In this document: in pieces, positions 18,254 through 27,172 of the stretch
Layout of the letters: each line of letters starts with the position of its first letter
Numbering within the stretch: position 1 is the first letter of the stretch
Origin: Microvirga massiliensis
GTDB taxonomy: Bacteria > Pseudomonadota > Alphaproteobacteria > Rhizobiales > Beijerinckiaceae
Direction of reading: 5' to 3'
Assembly: GCF_001006805.1 (NCBI RefSeq)
Contig: NZ_LN811355.1
Span: 124,115 to 188,114, forward strand
Length of the DNA: 64,000 nucleotides
Translations under genes and position numbers: made by a program
The notes under the pieces: model-generated
Seen by the model: the letters and a program-made list of their open reading frames with translations, nothing else
Told to the model about the DNA's origin: nothing
Database searches by the model: none

Positions 18254-18729
18254 TGAGCCACCTCACCCATCTCGATGCGACCGGCGCCGCCAACATGGTG
18301 GATGTGTCCGGCAAGGAGGCGACGGTCCGGATTGCATCCGCCGAGGGGACAGTCGTGATGCAGCCCGAGACGCTCCAGCTGATCAGGAAGGGCGACTCCA
18401 AGAAAGGTGACGTCCTCGGGACCGCGCGGCTCGCCGGAATCATGGCCGCAAAGCGCACTCATGAGTTGATTCCGCTCTGCCATCCGCTCCTCCTGTCGAA
18501 AGTCTCAGTCTCCTGCGATCTCGACGAGGCAATCCCCGGCGTGCGGGTTTCGGCCGAGGTGAAGGTCGCCGGCCCGACGGGCGTCGAGATGGAGGCGCTC
18601 ACCGCTGTTTCCGTCGCCTGCCTCACGATCTACGACATGGTGAAGGCCGTGGACCGCGGAATGAGGATCGAAGCCGTGCGGCTCCGGTCCAAGAGTGGCG
18701 GACGGTCGGGAGATTTCTCGGCGCCATGA
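18253..18729 (+). CDS. moaC: Cyclic pyranopterin monophosphate synthase
   Basis: With MoaA (not in the window) converts GTP to cyclic pyranopterin monophosphate, the first step of molybdenum cofactor synthesis. The 158 residues include MVDVSGKEATVR, the active-site ELIPLCHPLLLSKV and GVEMEALTAVSVACLTIYDM followed by VKAVDRGM, which carries the conserved Asp/Lys pair. The start is fixed by the TGATG junction with trpC and GGGAGAGG just upstream. The 3' end overlaps moeA by 4 bases (ATGA). The trpC-moaC-moeA-lexA order is common in Hyphomicrobiales. Confidence 0.97.
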   Translation: MSHLTHLDATGAANMVDVSGKEATVRIASAEGTVVMQPETLQLIRKGDSKKGDVLGTARLAGIMAAKRTHELIPLCHPLLLSKVSVSCDLDEAIPGVRVSAEVKVAGPTGVEMEALTAVSVACLTIYDMVKAVDRGMRIEAVRLRSKSGGRSGDFSAP

Positions 18730-19937
18730 CCCTGCTCCCGGTCTCAGCTGCACGCGAACAAGTCCTCAGCTCCGTAGCCCGGGTTGTTGAGGACGAGGAG
18801 ATCCGGATTGAGGAATGCGCAGGCCGGACCCTGTCGCGCGACCTTCATGCCCTGCGCGATCAGCCGCCCTTCCCGGCCTCCTCCATGGACGGCTTTGCGC
18901 TCGGCTCGGCGGGAGAGCAGCCCAACTGCTACCGCGTGATTGGCACGAGCGTCGCGGGCAGGCGCTTCGACGGAACGCTTGGACCGGGTGAGGCCGTCAG
19001 AATTTTCACGGGTGCGCCCGTCCCGCCGGGGACGGAGCGCATAGCGCTTCAGGAGAATACTGAGAGATCGGGCGAGTCGATCCTCGTCTGTGATGACGGC
19101 GGCCCGGGTCGGTACATCCGGCGGACCGGCCTCGATTTCCGGCACGGACAGGCCCTCCTCCATGCTGGCCAACGTCTCGACGCGCGCCGTGTCGGCCTCG
19201 CCGCCGCCATGGGCCATCGGAGCTTGCCGGTCCGTCGGCAGCCCCGCATCGCAATTCTTGCCACCGGGGACGAACTCGTTCTTCCAGGGGAGCCGACCGG
19301 ACTCGACCAGATCGTTGCCTCGAACCCCTACTCCGTCGCTGCGATCGTGTCGCGAGCCGGCGGCATTCCCGTCGATCTCGGAATTGCTCGCGATCGCCTG
19401 GAGGCGCTGGAGGAGCGCATCGACATGGCAGCCGCGGCCGATGTCGATATTCTGGTGACACTGGGCGGCGCATCCGTCGGTGAGCACGACCTCGTTCAGG
19501 AAGCTCTCCAGCGACGCGGTATGGAGCTGCGCTTCTGGCGCGTTGCGCTCCGTCCGGGCAAACCGCTCCTTCATGGGCGGGTTGGGCGCATCTTGTTGCT
19601 AGGTCTGCCCGGAAATCCGGTCTCATCCGTTGTTTGCGCGATTCTCTTTCTTGTTCCCGCGATCCGCGCTCTCGTCGGCGATCCACTGGCCGGCTGCGAT
19701 CCGACGGAGCCGGCGCGGCTGGGCGTGTCCCTGCCCGCGAATGATCATCGTGAGGATTACCTCAGGGCTACGCTCCACCGAGGCGACGACCTCATTGCGA
19801 CGCCGCTCGCGCCGCAGGATTCGTCCATGCTGTCGATCCTCGCCGCTTCGGACGCACTGCTCATGAGACCGGCCCGTGCTCCGCCGGCCTCCGTCGGCAG
19901 TCCGTGCCGGATCATCTCGTTCGACCGCTATTGCTGA
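18726..19937 (+). CDS. moeA: Molybdopterin molybdenumtransferase
   Basis: Inserts molybdate into adenylylated molybdopterin, the last step of basic Moco synthesis. In its 403 residues I see the conserved PFPASSMDGFA, a region around GTERIALQENTE, the MoaB-like domain with ILATGDELVLPGEP and TLGGASVGEHDLVQEAL, and the PGKPLLHGRV / LLGLPGNPVSSVVCA blocks, then the C-terminal beta domain. Translation is coupled to moaC by an ATGA overlap. The gene ends 98 bases before lexA, which has its own promoter region. Confidence 0.97.
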   Translation: MTLLPVSAAREQVLSSVARVVEDEEIRIEECAGRTLSRDLHALRDQPPFPASSMDGFALGSAGEQPNCYRVIGTSVAGRRFDGTLGPGEAVRIFTGAPVPPGTERIALQENTERSGESILVCDDGGPGRYIRRTGLDFRHGQALLHAGQRLDARRVGLAAAMGHRSLPVRRQPRIAILATGDELVLPGEPTGLDQIVASNPYSVAAIVSRAGGIPVDLGIARDRLEALEERIDMAAAADVDILVTLGGASVGEHDLVQEALQRRGMELRFWRVALRPGKPLLHGRVGRILLLGLPGNPVSSVVCAILFLVPAIRALVGDPLAGCDPTEPARLGVSLPANDHREDYLRATLHRGDDLIATPLAPQDSSMLSILAASDALLMRPARAPPASVGSPCRIISFDRYC

Positions 19938-19945
19938 AGAGCAAC

Positions 19946-20002
19946 TTGACAGTGCCCTTGCAGAACACATCGCGAACGTTTACTCTGTTCGTGGTTTGTT
20001 TC
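19946..20002 (+). promoter_or_regulatory. lexA promoter region with two LexA (SOS) boxes
   Basis: A perfect TTGACA (19946-19951) is a likely -35 element. GAAC-N7-GAAC (19963-19977) matches the direct-repeat LexA box of Alphaproteobacteria. A second near-match in the opposite orientation, GTTC-N7-GTTT (19987-20001), lies 9 bases downstream. The -10 is not obvious. Both boxes lie where bound LexA would block transcription of lexA, giving autoregulation. Confidence 0.8.
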
Positions 20003-20035
20003 GGAATCGCCTCGCCGAAGCTGTAAGGTTGAACA

Positions 20036-20731
20036 ATGCTCACGCGCAAACAGCACGAACTCCTCCGCTTCATCCACGAGCGCCTTCGCGAAACCGGGGT
20101 CCCGCCGTCTTTCGACGAGATGAAGGACGCCCTGGACCTGAAATCCAAGTCCGGGATCCATCGCCTCATCACGGCCCTCGAGGAACGCGGCTTCATCCGC
20201 CGACTGCCGAACCGTGCGCGGGCTCTCGAAGTTGTTCGCCTTCCGGACGCCATGGCCGGCGTGCAAAGGCGATTCACCCCGAGCGTTGTGGAGGGTGGTC
20301 TCGCGCGGACGAAGGCGCCTGCTTCGCCTCCGGCGGAAGAGAGAATCCGCGACACCGAAATTCCGGTCATGGGACGGATCGCGGCCGGCACCCCGATTTC
20401 GGCGATCCAGAATCGCAGCCACTCGATCAGTCTCTCGCAGGACTTTCTGGCGCAGGGTGAGCATTACGCCCTCGAGGTCCGAGGCGACTCGATGGTGGAG
20501 GCCGGCATCCTCGATGGGGATCTCGTAGTGATCCGCCGTCAGGATGTCGCGAACACAGGCGATATCGTCGTCGCGCTGATCGACGATGAGGAGGCGACCC
20601 TCAAGCGCTTCCGCCGACGGGGCTCCTCGATTGCGCTCGAGGCGGCGAACCCTGCATATGAGACGCGTGTTCTCGGGCCCGATCGCGTGAAGATCCAGGG
20701 CAAGCTGATCAGTCTCGTTCGTCGTTACTGA
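20036..20731 (+). CDS. lexA: LexA repressor, SOS response
   Basis: Represses DNA-damage genes and self-cleaves when bound to RecA filaments. The N-terminal winged helix-turn-helix is at residues 1-68 (LTRKQHELLRFIHERL, MKDALDLKSKSGIHRLITAL). The autocleavage bond is Ala117-Gly118 in GRIAAGTP, and the catalytic dyad is Ser152 (RGDSMVEAGI) with Lys190 (EATLKRF). The linker (about 75-105) is longer than in E. coli LexA, giving 231 residues in all, usual for Alphaproteobacteria. It is preceded by tandem SOS boxes. Its 3' end overlaps the convergent comEC by 23 bases. Confidence 0.98.
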   Translation: MLTRKQHELLRFIHERLRETGVPPSFDEMKDALDLKSKSGIHRLITALEERGFIRRLPNRARALEVVRLPDAMAGVQRRFTPSVVEGGLARTKAPASPPAEERIRDTEIPVMGRIAAGTPISAIQNRSHSISLSQDFLAQGEHYALEVRGDSMVEAGILDGDLVVIRRQDVANTGDIVVALIDDEEATLKRFRRRGSSIALEAANPAYETRVLGPDRVKIQGKLISLVRRY

Positions 20732-22955
20732 CCGTCCTACCTCCGCGAGGAACGGTTCGGCGAGCAGCCGGCGTGAAGGCCTCGCCGGCTGCAGGCTTCC
20801 GCGACATGTGCTCCGGCTGGCGTGACGACTGAATCGTTGCACCCTCCTCTTCAAGACGAACCACGATCGCACCGTGTGCGAGCAGCATAGGCCGATCGAT
20901 GACAAGGCTGGCCGCGCATCCGGGCGGAGCGCGGGTACGGCTGATGACGACATCGGCGCGGCCGCAATCCTCCTTCAATGCCGCGAGTTCGGTCGTGAAT
21001 GAGATTCTGCGCCCGCCCCGGACCTCGACGGTGCAGCCGGCCGGATCACAATTCACGCCCTCGTAAAGCGTCGAATCGCTTGCCTCACGGCCATCTCCAT
21101 CCGCCCGAAGCCACTGCTCCAGGACGAATTTGGGTGGACGACCTAGCACGACGAGTTGCCCGCTACGGCCTCGCACCGCAGCCCCCAGTCCGTCTCGGTC
21201 AACGAAGATATCCTGCCGTATCGGGGACACGCCGATTGCCAGTGCTGCGGCGGCCGGAACGACGGCAAAGTAACGCAAATCCGAGACCGGGATCGTTGCC
21301 ATGAGGAGCGCGAGCGAGGCGGCAAGGATTGCTCCGGCACCCATGGCTGGTACGAACAAGGTCGAACCTTCGAGACCCGCTACTAAGCTCGCAGCCTGAA
21401 GAACGAGGTCTACCGCCCAACCCATCATGGTCCAGACGAAGCCGTCCAATCCGAACGGATAGAGCACCGTCCCGACAACGGCTGCAGGCATGACGGCGAT
21501 CGAGACGAGAGGCAGCGCGAGAGCGTTTCCGATCAGTCCGTAAGCGTTGAAGGTCTGGAAGTGATAGGCTGCGAATGGTGCCGTCGCGAGACTCGCAACG
21601 AAGGTCGTTCCGATCAGGGGGATCGCGGCGCGCAGGAACAGAGCCGCAATACCCAGAAGAACCCGCTCAGTTAGAATGCTGCCGGATGCTTTCTGAAGCA
21701 GGGGCGAGGCGGCAATCAAAGCCACGACCGCTCCATAGGACATCTGAAAGCTCGGTCCGAGCAGCGCTTCGGGCTCGAATGCGAGGACCACGATGGCTGC
21801 GAGGGCGAGATTGCGCAACGACAAGGCAGGTCGATCCGCGAGGATTGCACCGAGCATGATGAGCGTCATCACGAGGGCGCGTATGGTTGCGAGTTCGGAG
21901 CCCGAAAAAAGGCAGTAGCTGACGGCCGCAATCATTGCGACGATTGCAGCGACCTTCTTGATGGGCCACATGAGGGCGATCACCGGAAAGAGCGCGAGGA
22001 TCCCTCTTGTCAGCGCGAATATTGTCCCGGCGGCAAGCACCATGTGGAGGCCGGAGATCGACACGATGTGGTATAAACCGGCGGCGCGCAGATCTTCGTT
22101 CGTCGTCTCCTCGATCGATCCTCGCTTGCCCGTGACGAGGGCCGCCGCAACCGCTCCCTCCGGCCCACCGATCGCAGAGGCAATGCGACGAGTCAGCGTG
22201 TTGCGGGCTTGATCGAGAGAGGCTGACAGAGCCAGACGCCATGACTTCGGAACGGGAGAACTCGACCGCTGAACCGCGCCGAGAGCGGACCCGACGGCGC
22301 CAATCCCCCGGAAATAGGCGTCTCGCGCGAAGTCGTATCCTCCCGGCCACGCGCGATCGGGAGGCGGCAGAAGCCGCGCGTTTGCTGTGATATGATCTCC
22401 GGCGACCAAGCCTGTCGCATCGCGCAGAGTCAGTCGGATTCGACGCGGTCGTTGGGTCTGCGGAATGCGGTCCATGCCGGTGACATCGAGAATGACACGG
22501 GCTCCGCTCGGTCGATCCTCGATCGCTTCGATAAATCCCGAGACGGGTGTGATCACGACGCGGGACAGCCCGATGGTAGCGATGGTCCCAGTTCGCCAGG
22601 CCGCTGCGGCGAAGCCTGAACAGAGCGCCGCAATCGCCACCAGGACGAGAGCGAGTCCGAAACGGCGCCTCGCGAGGAATCCTGCCGCACCGAAGATCGC
22701 CGCCGCAGTAAACGGGACCAACGCCCCGGGCCTGCCATCGGCCGAGAAGAACAGGAGGATGCCCAGCCCGAAAATCACTGCGAGCCAGGGAAAGAGGCGC
22801 CGCTGCAGTACCTCCTTTTCGGCCTGCCGCAGCAACCAATTCCGGAGCCGCCCCCAGCTCGACTCGAGTGGAAACTCTCCCGTGGTCTCCCAATCGGATC
22901 CCACGCTCGCGAGGGCGCGGATCCGAAGGCGTCTGCCGGCGTTATCCGGGGCCAT
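20709..22955 (-). CDS. comEC: ComEC/Rec2 family DNA-uptake channel protein
   Basis: Polytopic inner-membrane protein of 748 residues. An N-terminal DUF4131-like region (about 45-220) with a periplasmic OB-like part (RIRLTLRDATGLVAGDHITA) is followed by the Competence domain (about 235-520) with the conserved VSISGLHMVLAAG. The C-terminal ~200 residues resemble the alphaproteobacterial ComEC tail; I find no HxHxDH metal motif, so a nuclease activity of a beta-lactamase-like domain seems absent. In transformable bacteria ComEC moves single-stranded DNA across the inner membrane; no other competence gene is in the window. The 3' end overlaps lexA by 23 bases. Confidence 0.92.
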   Translation of the reverse strand: MAPDNAGRRLRIRALASVGSDWETTGEFPLESSWGRLRNWLLRQAEKEVLQRRLFPWLAVIFGLGILLFFSADGRPGALVPFTAAAIFGAAGFLARRRFGLALVLVAIAALCSGFAAAAWRTGTIATIGLSRVVITPVSGFIEAIEDRPSGARVILDVTGMDRIPQTQRPRRIRLTLRDATGLVAGDHITANARLLPPPDRAWPGGYDFARDAYFRGIGAVGSALGAVQRSSSPVPKSWRLALSASLDQARNTLTRRIASAIGGPEGAVAAALVTGKRGSIEETTNEDLRAAGLYHIVSISGLHMVLAAGTIFALTRGILALFPVIALMWPIKKVAAIVAMIAAVSYCLFSGSELATIRALVMTLIMLGAILADRPALSLRNLALAAIVVLAFEPEALLGPSFQMSYGAVVALIAASPLLQKASGSILTERVLLGIAALFLRAAIPLIGTTFVASLATAPFAAYHFQTFNAYGLIGNALALPLVSIAVMPAAVVGTVLYPFGLDGFVWTMMGWAVDLVLQAASLVAGLEGSTLFVPAMGAGAILAASLALLMATIPVSDLRYFAVVPAAAALAIGVSPIRQDIFVDRDGLGAAVRGRSGQLVVLGRPPKFVLEQWLRADGDGREASDSTLYEGVNCDPAGCTVEVRGGRRISFTTELAALKEDCGRADVVISRTRAPPGCAASLVIDRPMLLAHGAIVVRLEEEGATIQSSRQPEHMSRKPAAGEAFTPAARRTVPRGGRTVSNDERD

Positions 22956-23063
22956 CGCGTCGCCTTGAACGGAGGCGTCCGCACGTGGTAGGCGCCTGCC
23001 CGTATTGGCTAAGTCCGAAAGTGCCTTGGCTCAAGTCCCTCCCCTGACCAGGCCTCCCCCACA

Positions 23064-24482
23064 ATGACCGTTGTCACCCGTTTTGCACCCTCGCCGACCG
23101 GATTCCTCCATATCGGCGGAGCCAGGACTGCGCTGTTCAATTGGCTTTATGCACGCCATACGGGCGGGAAGATGCTGCTGCGCATCGAGGACACGGACCG
23201 GGAACGTTCCACCGATGCAGCCATCCGGGCCATTCTCGATGGGTTAACCTGGCTCGGCCTCGATTGGGACGGCGAGGTCGTATTCCAGTTCTCGCGGGCG
23301 GCACGTCACCGGGAGGTCGCCGAAAGTCTGCTCGCGAGCGGACGCGCCTATTACTGCTATGCGACCCCGCAGGAGCTCGACGAGATGCGGGAGGCCGCCA
23401 GGCGCGAAGGGCGCCCGCTCCGCTACGACGGCCGCTGGCGCGATCGCGATCCTGCCGAGGCTCCGGCCGGCGTGAAGCCCGTCATCCGCCTGAAGGCTCC
23501 CATCGAAGGCGAAACGGTTGTGGATGACGTGGTCCAGGGGCGGGTCGTCTGGCAGAACAAGGACCTCGACGACCTCGTCCTCCTCCGGTCCGACGGAACC
23601 CCCACCTACATGCTAGCGGTCGTTGTCGACGATCACGACATGGGGGTGACGGACATTATCCGGGGCGATGATCATCTCACGAATGCGGCGCGCCAGACGC
23701 AGATTTACAATGCGCTCGGGTGGACCGTGCCCCGCATGTCCCACATCCCGCTGATCCATGGACCCGACGGCGCAAAACTCTCGAAGCGGCACGGTGCGTT
23801 GGGCGTCGATGCCTATCGGACAATGGGCTACCTCCCCGCCGCTCTGCGGAACTATCTGGTGCGCCTGGGCTGGAGTCATGGCGATCAGGAGATCTTCTCC
23901 ACGGTAGAGATGGTGGAGACCTTCGGTCTCGAAAGCATCGGGCGCTCGCCGGCGCGGTTCGATTTCGCGAAGCTCGAGAACCTGAATGGCTATTACATGC
24001 GCCACTCCTCGGACGAGGAACTCGTGCACGCGCTCGAGGTCATTCTCCCAGAGATCGGACCGCAGCGCGGGATCGGTCCCTCGTTCACCCCTTACCTCCG
24101 TGCCAAGCTGCTCCAGGCCATGCCGGGGCTGAAGGAGCGTGCAAAGACGCTCGTGGAACTGCTCGACGCGGCCTATTACCTCTATGCCACTCGGCCGCTC
24201 AAATTCGATGACCGTGCCTCCGCCATCCTCAAGGAAGGTGCCTCGCGCCTGGCCGGGCTTCGGGAAGAGCTTGCATCGCTGGACGATTTTTCCGCCGCCT
24301 CGGTCGAGGCCGTGGTCCGCAGCCACGCCGAGAAAATCGGCGTCAAGCTCGGGCAGGTCGCTCAGCCTCTCCGGGCGGCGCTGACCGGCCGTTCCACCTC
24401 TCCCGGTATCTTCGATGTGATGGCCGTCCTCGGCCGGGAGGAGTGCCTCGCGCGGCTCGCGGATGTGCAAAAGGCCGGATAG
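23064..24482 (+). CDS. gltX: Glutamate--tRNA ligase
   Basis: Charges tRNA-Glu; class I aminoacyl-tRNA synthetase of 472 residues. The HIGH-type motif reads HIGG at 16-19 (FAPSPTGFLHIGGARTALFNW) and the KMSKS motif reads KLSKR at 238-242. ELDEMREAARREGRPLRYDG and TDIIRGDDHLTNAARQ are typical of the family. Alphaproteobacteria often have two GluRS paralogues, one of them able to mischarge tRNA-Gln; which type this is cannot be settled without comparison. The 174-base gap to gltA holds no recognisable element. Confidence 0.97.
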   Translation: MTVVTRFAPSPTGFLHIGGARTALFNWLYARHTGGKMLLRIEDTDRERSTDAAIRAILDGLTWLGLDWDGEVVFQFSRAARHREVAESLLASGRAYYCYATPQELDEMREAARREGRPLRYDGRWRDRDPAEAPAGVKPVIRLKAPIEGETVVDDVVQGRVVWQNKDLDDLVLLRSDGTPTYMLAVVVDDHDMGVTDIIRGDDHLTNAARQTQIYNALGWTVPRMSHIPLIHGPDGAKLSKRHGALGVDAYRTMGYLPAALRNYLVRLGWSHGDQEIFSTVEMVETFGLESIGRSPARFDFAKLENLNGYYMRHSSDEELVHALEVILPEIGPQRGIGPSFTPYLRAKLLQAMPGLKERAKTLVELLDAAYYLYATRPLKFDDRASAILKEGASRLAGLREELASLDDFSAASVEAVVRSHAEKIGVKLGQVAQPLRAALTGRSTSPGIFDVMAVLGREECLARLADVQKAG

Positions 24483-24656
24483 GCCATATCTATGCCCTAA
24501 CGTTATGCAGCCCGGTCGTGCTTGAACGGTCACCACGGATAAGCTACCGAACCGCATCTCCGTCCGCCGGAGATTGGTGGGTCCCGCCGCTCACGGGCCG
24601 AGTGCCCTGGAATCGGCCAACCTCCGATCCGGCTTCACCCTGAAAGGGCTTGGATC

Positions 24657-25949
24657 ATGGATTCCAAGAGCAGCACTCTCAACGTCGACGGAACGTCGGT
24701 CGAGATGTCCATCAAGCGGGGCACGATCGGGCCAAGTGTCATCGACATCTCGAAGCTCTATGGGCAAACTGGGATGTTCACCTACGACCCGGGCTTTACG
24801 TCGACGGCAAGTTGCGAGTCGAAGATCACTTATATCGACGGGGACGAAGGCGTACTTCTGTACCGAGGTTATCCGATCGAGCAGCTCGCAGAGCACGGCG
24901 ACTTCCTGGAGACTTGCTATTTGCTCCTTTACGGCGAGCTCCCGACCGCTGCGCAGAAAGCGGATTTCGACTACCGCGTCACGCGCCACACCATGGTTCA
25001 CGACCAGATGAACCGCTTCTTCCAGGGATTCCGCCGCGATGCGCATCCCATGGCGATCATGGTGGCCTGCGTCGGTGCGCTTTCCGCCTTCTATCACGAC
25101 TCGACGGACATCTCCGATCCTCATCAGCGCATGGTTGCATCGATGCGTATGATCGCGAAGATGCCGACACTGGCGGCAATGGCTTACAAATACTCCATCG
25201 GCCAGCCGTTCATCTATCCGAAGAACGATCTCGACTACACGTCGAACTTCCTTCGCATGTGCTTTGCGGTGCCGGCGGAAGAGTACAGGGTCAACCCGGT
25301 CCTTTCGCGAGCCCTCGATCGCATCTTCATTCTCCACGCCGATCACGAGCAGAATGCATCTACGTCGACTGTACGTCTCGCCGGGTCGTCCGGAGCCAAT
25401 CCATTTGCCTGCATCGCGGCAGGTGTCGCCTGCCTTTGGGGCCCTGCCCATGGCGGCGCGAATGAAGCGGCGTTGAAGATGCTGGAAGAGATCGGCACGC
25501 CCGATCGGATTCCGGAATTCATCGGGCGGGCGAAGGACAAGAACGATCCCTTCCGTCTCATGGGCTTCGGCCATCGCGTCTACAAGAACTATGATCCTCG
25601 CGCCCGGATCATGCAGCACACGACGCACGAGGTGCTGTCCGAGCTCGGCATCAGAGACGATCCGCTCCTCGACGTAGCCATGGAACTCGAGCAGATCGCG
25701 CTGAAGGACGAATACTTCATCGAGAAGAAGCTCTACCCAAACATCGATTTCTATTCAGGGATCACGCTCAAGGCGATGGGCTTCCCGACCTCGATGTTCA
25801 CCGTACTCTTCGCTCTGGCGCGCACCGTCGGTTGGATAGCTCAGTGGAGCGAGATGATTGAGGATCCGTCTCAGCGTATCGGGCGGCCGCGCCAACTCTA
25901 CACTGGCGCCCCCCGGCGGGATTACCTCACGGTCGCGCAACGCGGCTGA
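24657..25949 (+). CDS. gltA: Citrate synthase
   Basis: Condenses acetyl-CoA with oxaloacetate, entry step of the TCA cycle. The 430 residues match the type II (hexameric, NADH-sensitive) Gram-negative enzyme: GFTSTASCESKITYIDGDEG, GVLLYRGYPIEQLAE, the catalytic-His block CLWGPAHGGANEAAL, GFGHRVYKNYDPRA and the catalytic-Asp segment YPNIDFYSGI. The start is preceded by AAAGGG about 10 bases upstream. It is followed 26 bases later by a terminator hairpin and the convergent lpxB. Confidence 0.98.
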   Translation: MDSKSSTLNVDGTSVEMSIKRGTIGPSVIDISKLYGQTGMFTYDPGFTSTASCESKITYIDGDEGVLLYRGYPIEQLAEHGDFLETCYLLLYGELPTAAQKADFDYRVTRHTMVHDQMNRFFQGFRRDAHPMAIMVACVGALSAFYHDSTDISDPHQRMVASMRMIAKMPTLAAMAYKYSIGQPFIYPKNDLDYTSNFLRMCFAVPAEEYRVNPVLSRALDRIFILHADHEQNASTSTVRLAGSSGANPFACIAAGVACLWGPAHGGANEAALKMLEEIGTPDRIPEFIGRAKDKNDPFRLMGFGHRVYKNYDPRARIMQHTTHEVLSELGIRDDPLLDVAMELEQIALKDEYFIEKKLYPNIDFYSGITLKAMGFPTSMFTVLFALARTVGWIAQWSEMIEDPSQRIGRPRQLYTGAPRRDYLTVAQRG

Positions 25950-25974
25950 TCGATCAGCACCGGAGTGATGCGAA

Positions 25975-25995
25975 AGGGGGCGACAAGCCCCCTTC
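25975..25995 (+). terminator. Shared terminator between gltA and lpxB
   Basis: Perfect 8-bp stem AAGGGGGC / GCCCCCTT with a GACAA loop in the 47-base gap between two convergent genes. The flanking bases are only weakly T-rich on either strand, so efficiency is uncertain, but position and stem fit a bidirectional terminator. Confidence 0.7.
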
Positions 25996-25996
25996 T

Positions 25997-27172
25997 CTAT
26001 CTGGATTGTATTCCCGTAACGACGGAGTCGATGATGCGTGCCGCCCGGCCACTCGGCGTCTCGTCACCGATTGTCATCAGTTCGTCCAGCCGCGCGAAGG
26101 CCGCCACTTGCCGGCTTCTGGCAGGCGTATCGCGCATGAGAGGCAGAAGCGCATCGGCCAGCCTTTCCCCCGTGCACGCCTCCTGTAGGAGCTCAGGAAT
26201 GATGTTATCGCGCAGGACGAGATTTGCGAGCACGACCGAGGGTACCGTGACGAGAAAGCGAAGGAACCACTCGAGCGGCGTGACCTTGTAGGCGACCACC
26301 ATAGGAATGCCGGACAGGGCCAATTCCAGCGTGACGGTTCCCGATGCAGCCAGCGCAACCTGAGCCGATCGGAAGGCGGCCCATTTGGCTTCCTCGCCGC
26401 GGACGATGCTGACTGGAACGGTCCAGGATTTCACCCGTCCGGCTATTTCGCCGGCAAGTCGCTCGACGGCCGGAATTGTAACCTCGAGCGATATGCCCGC
26501 CGCGTTCAGCACCGCCAGGGCCTGCCCAAAAGGTTCCATCAGTCGGCTGACTTCCGAGCGGCGGCTGCCCGGCAGGACGAGGAGTCGAACTGGGCTGTCG
26601 CCGAGCCGAGGCCTCTCGCTCGGGGTAGGGCGCAGGTCGTCCAGGCGCTCGATCAACGGATGGCCAACATAGGTCGTGGGCGGGCCAGACAACCGGCGAT
26701 GCGCATCCGGCTCGAACGGGAGCAGCGCCAGGACATGGTCGACATAGGACCGCATGGCCTTGGCGCGTCCTGGCCGCCAAGCCCACACCGACGGACTGAC
26801 ATAATCGATGATCGGAATCGAGGCGTCGCTGGCGCGAACCCGGCGCGCGACCCTGTGCGTGAAGTCCGGCGAATCGATGATCACGAGCACATCGGGCTTC
26901 GATCGCAGCACCGCATCCGCCGTGAAGGCGATTCGATTCAGGATCTTCGGGATTCTCGGCACGACGGCGCTGATCCCCATGACCGCGATCTCGTCCAGGA
27001 GAAACAGGCTCGCGAGCCCCTCGCCCGCCATGCGGTGCCCCCCGACGCCCTCGAACTGCATCGAATCGGAACCGAGCCGTGCGCGAAGAGCGCGCATGAG
27101 CTTGGCGCCGAGTTGATCGCCCGATTCCTCGCCGGCAACCAGGAAAATGCGGCGCCTCGCCGTTTCAGCCAC
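25997..27172 (-). CDS. lpxB: Lipid-A-disaccharide synthase
   Basis: Peripheral inner-membrane glycosyltransferase (GT19) that joins UDP-diacylglucosamine and lipid X to make the lipid A disaccharide. Family blocks: FLVAGEESGDQLGAKLM, FEGVGGHRMAGEG, VLVIIDSPDFTHRVAR, YVSPSVWAWRPGRAK, LPFEPDAHRR, YVGHPLIE, LVLPGSRRSEVSRL and ALAASGTVTLELALSGIPMVVAYK. The protein is 391 residues. It starts with GTG at 27172, overlapping the end of lpxI by 8 bases, with GGGAGG 7 bases upstream. It is the last gene of the supercluster that begins at pyrH. Confidence 0.97.
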   Translation of the reverse strand: MAETARRRIFLVAGEESGDQLGAKLMRALRARLGSDSMQFEGVGGHRMAGEGLASLFLLDEIAVMGISAVVPRIPKILNRIAFTADAVLRSKPDVLVIIDSPDFTHRVARRVRASDASIPIIDYVSPSVWAWRPGRAKAMRSYVDHVLALLPFEPDAHRRLSGPPTTYVGHPLIERLDDLRPTPSERPRLGDSPVRLLVLPGSRRSEVSRLMEPFGQALAVLNAAGISLEVTIPAVERLAGEIAGRVKSWTVPVSIVRGEEAKWAAFRSAQVALAASGTVTLELALSGIPMVVAYKVTPLEWFLRFLVTVPSVVLANLVLRDNIIPELLQEACTGERLADALLPLMRDTPARSRQVAAFARLDELMTIGDETPSGRAARIIDSVVTGIQSR

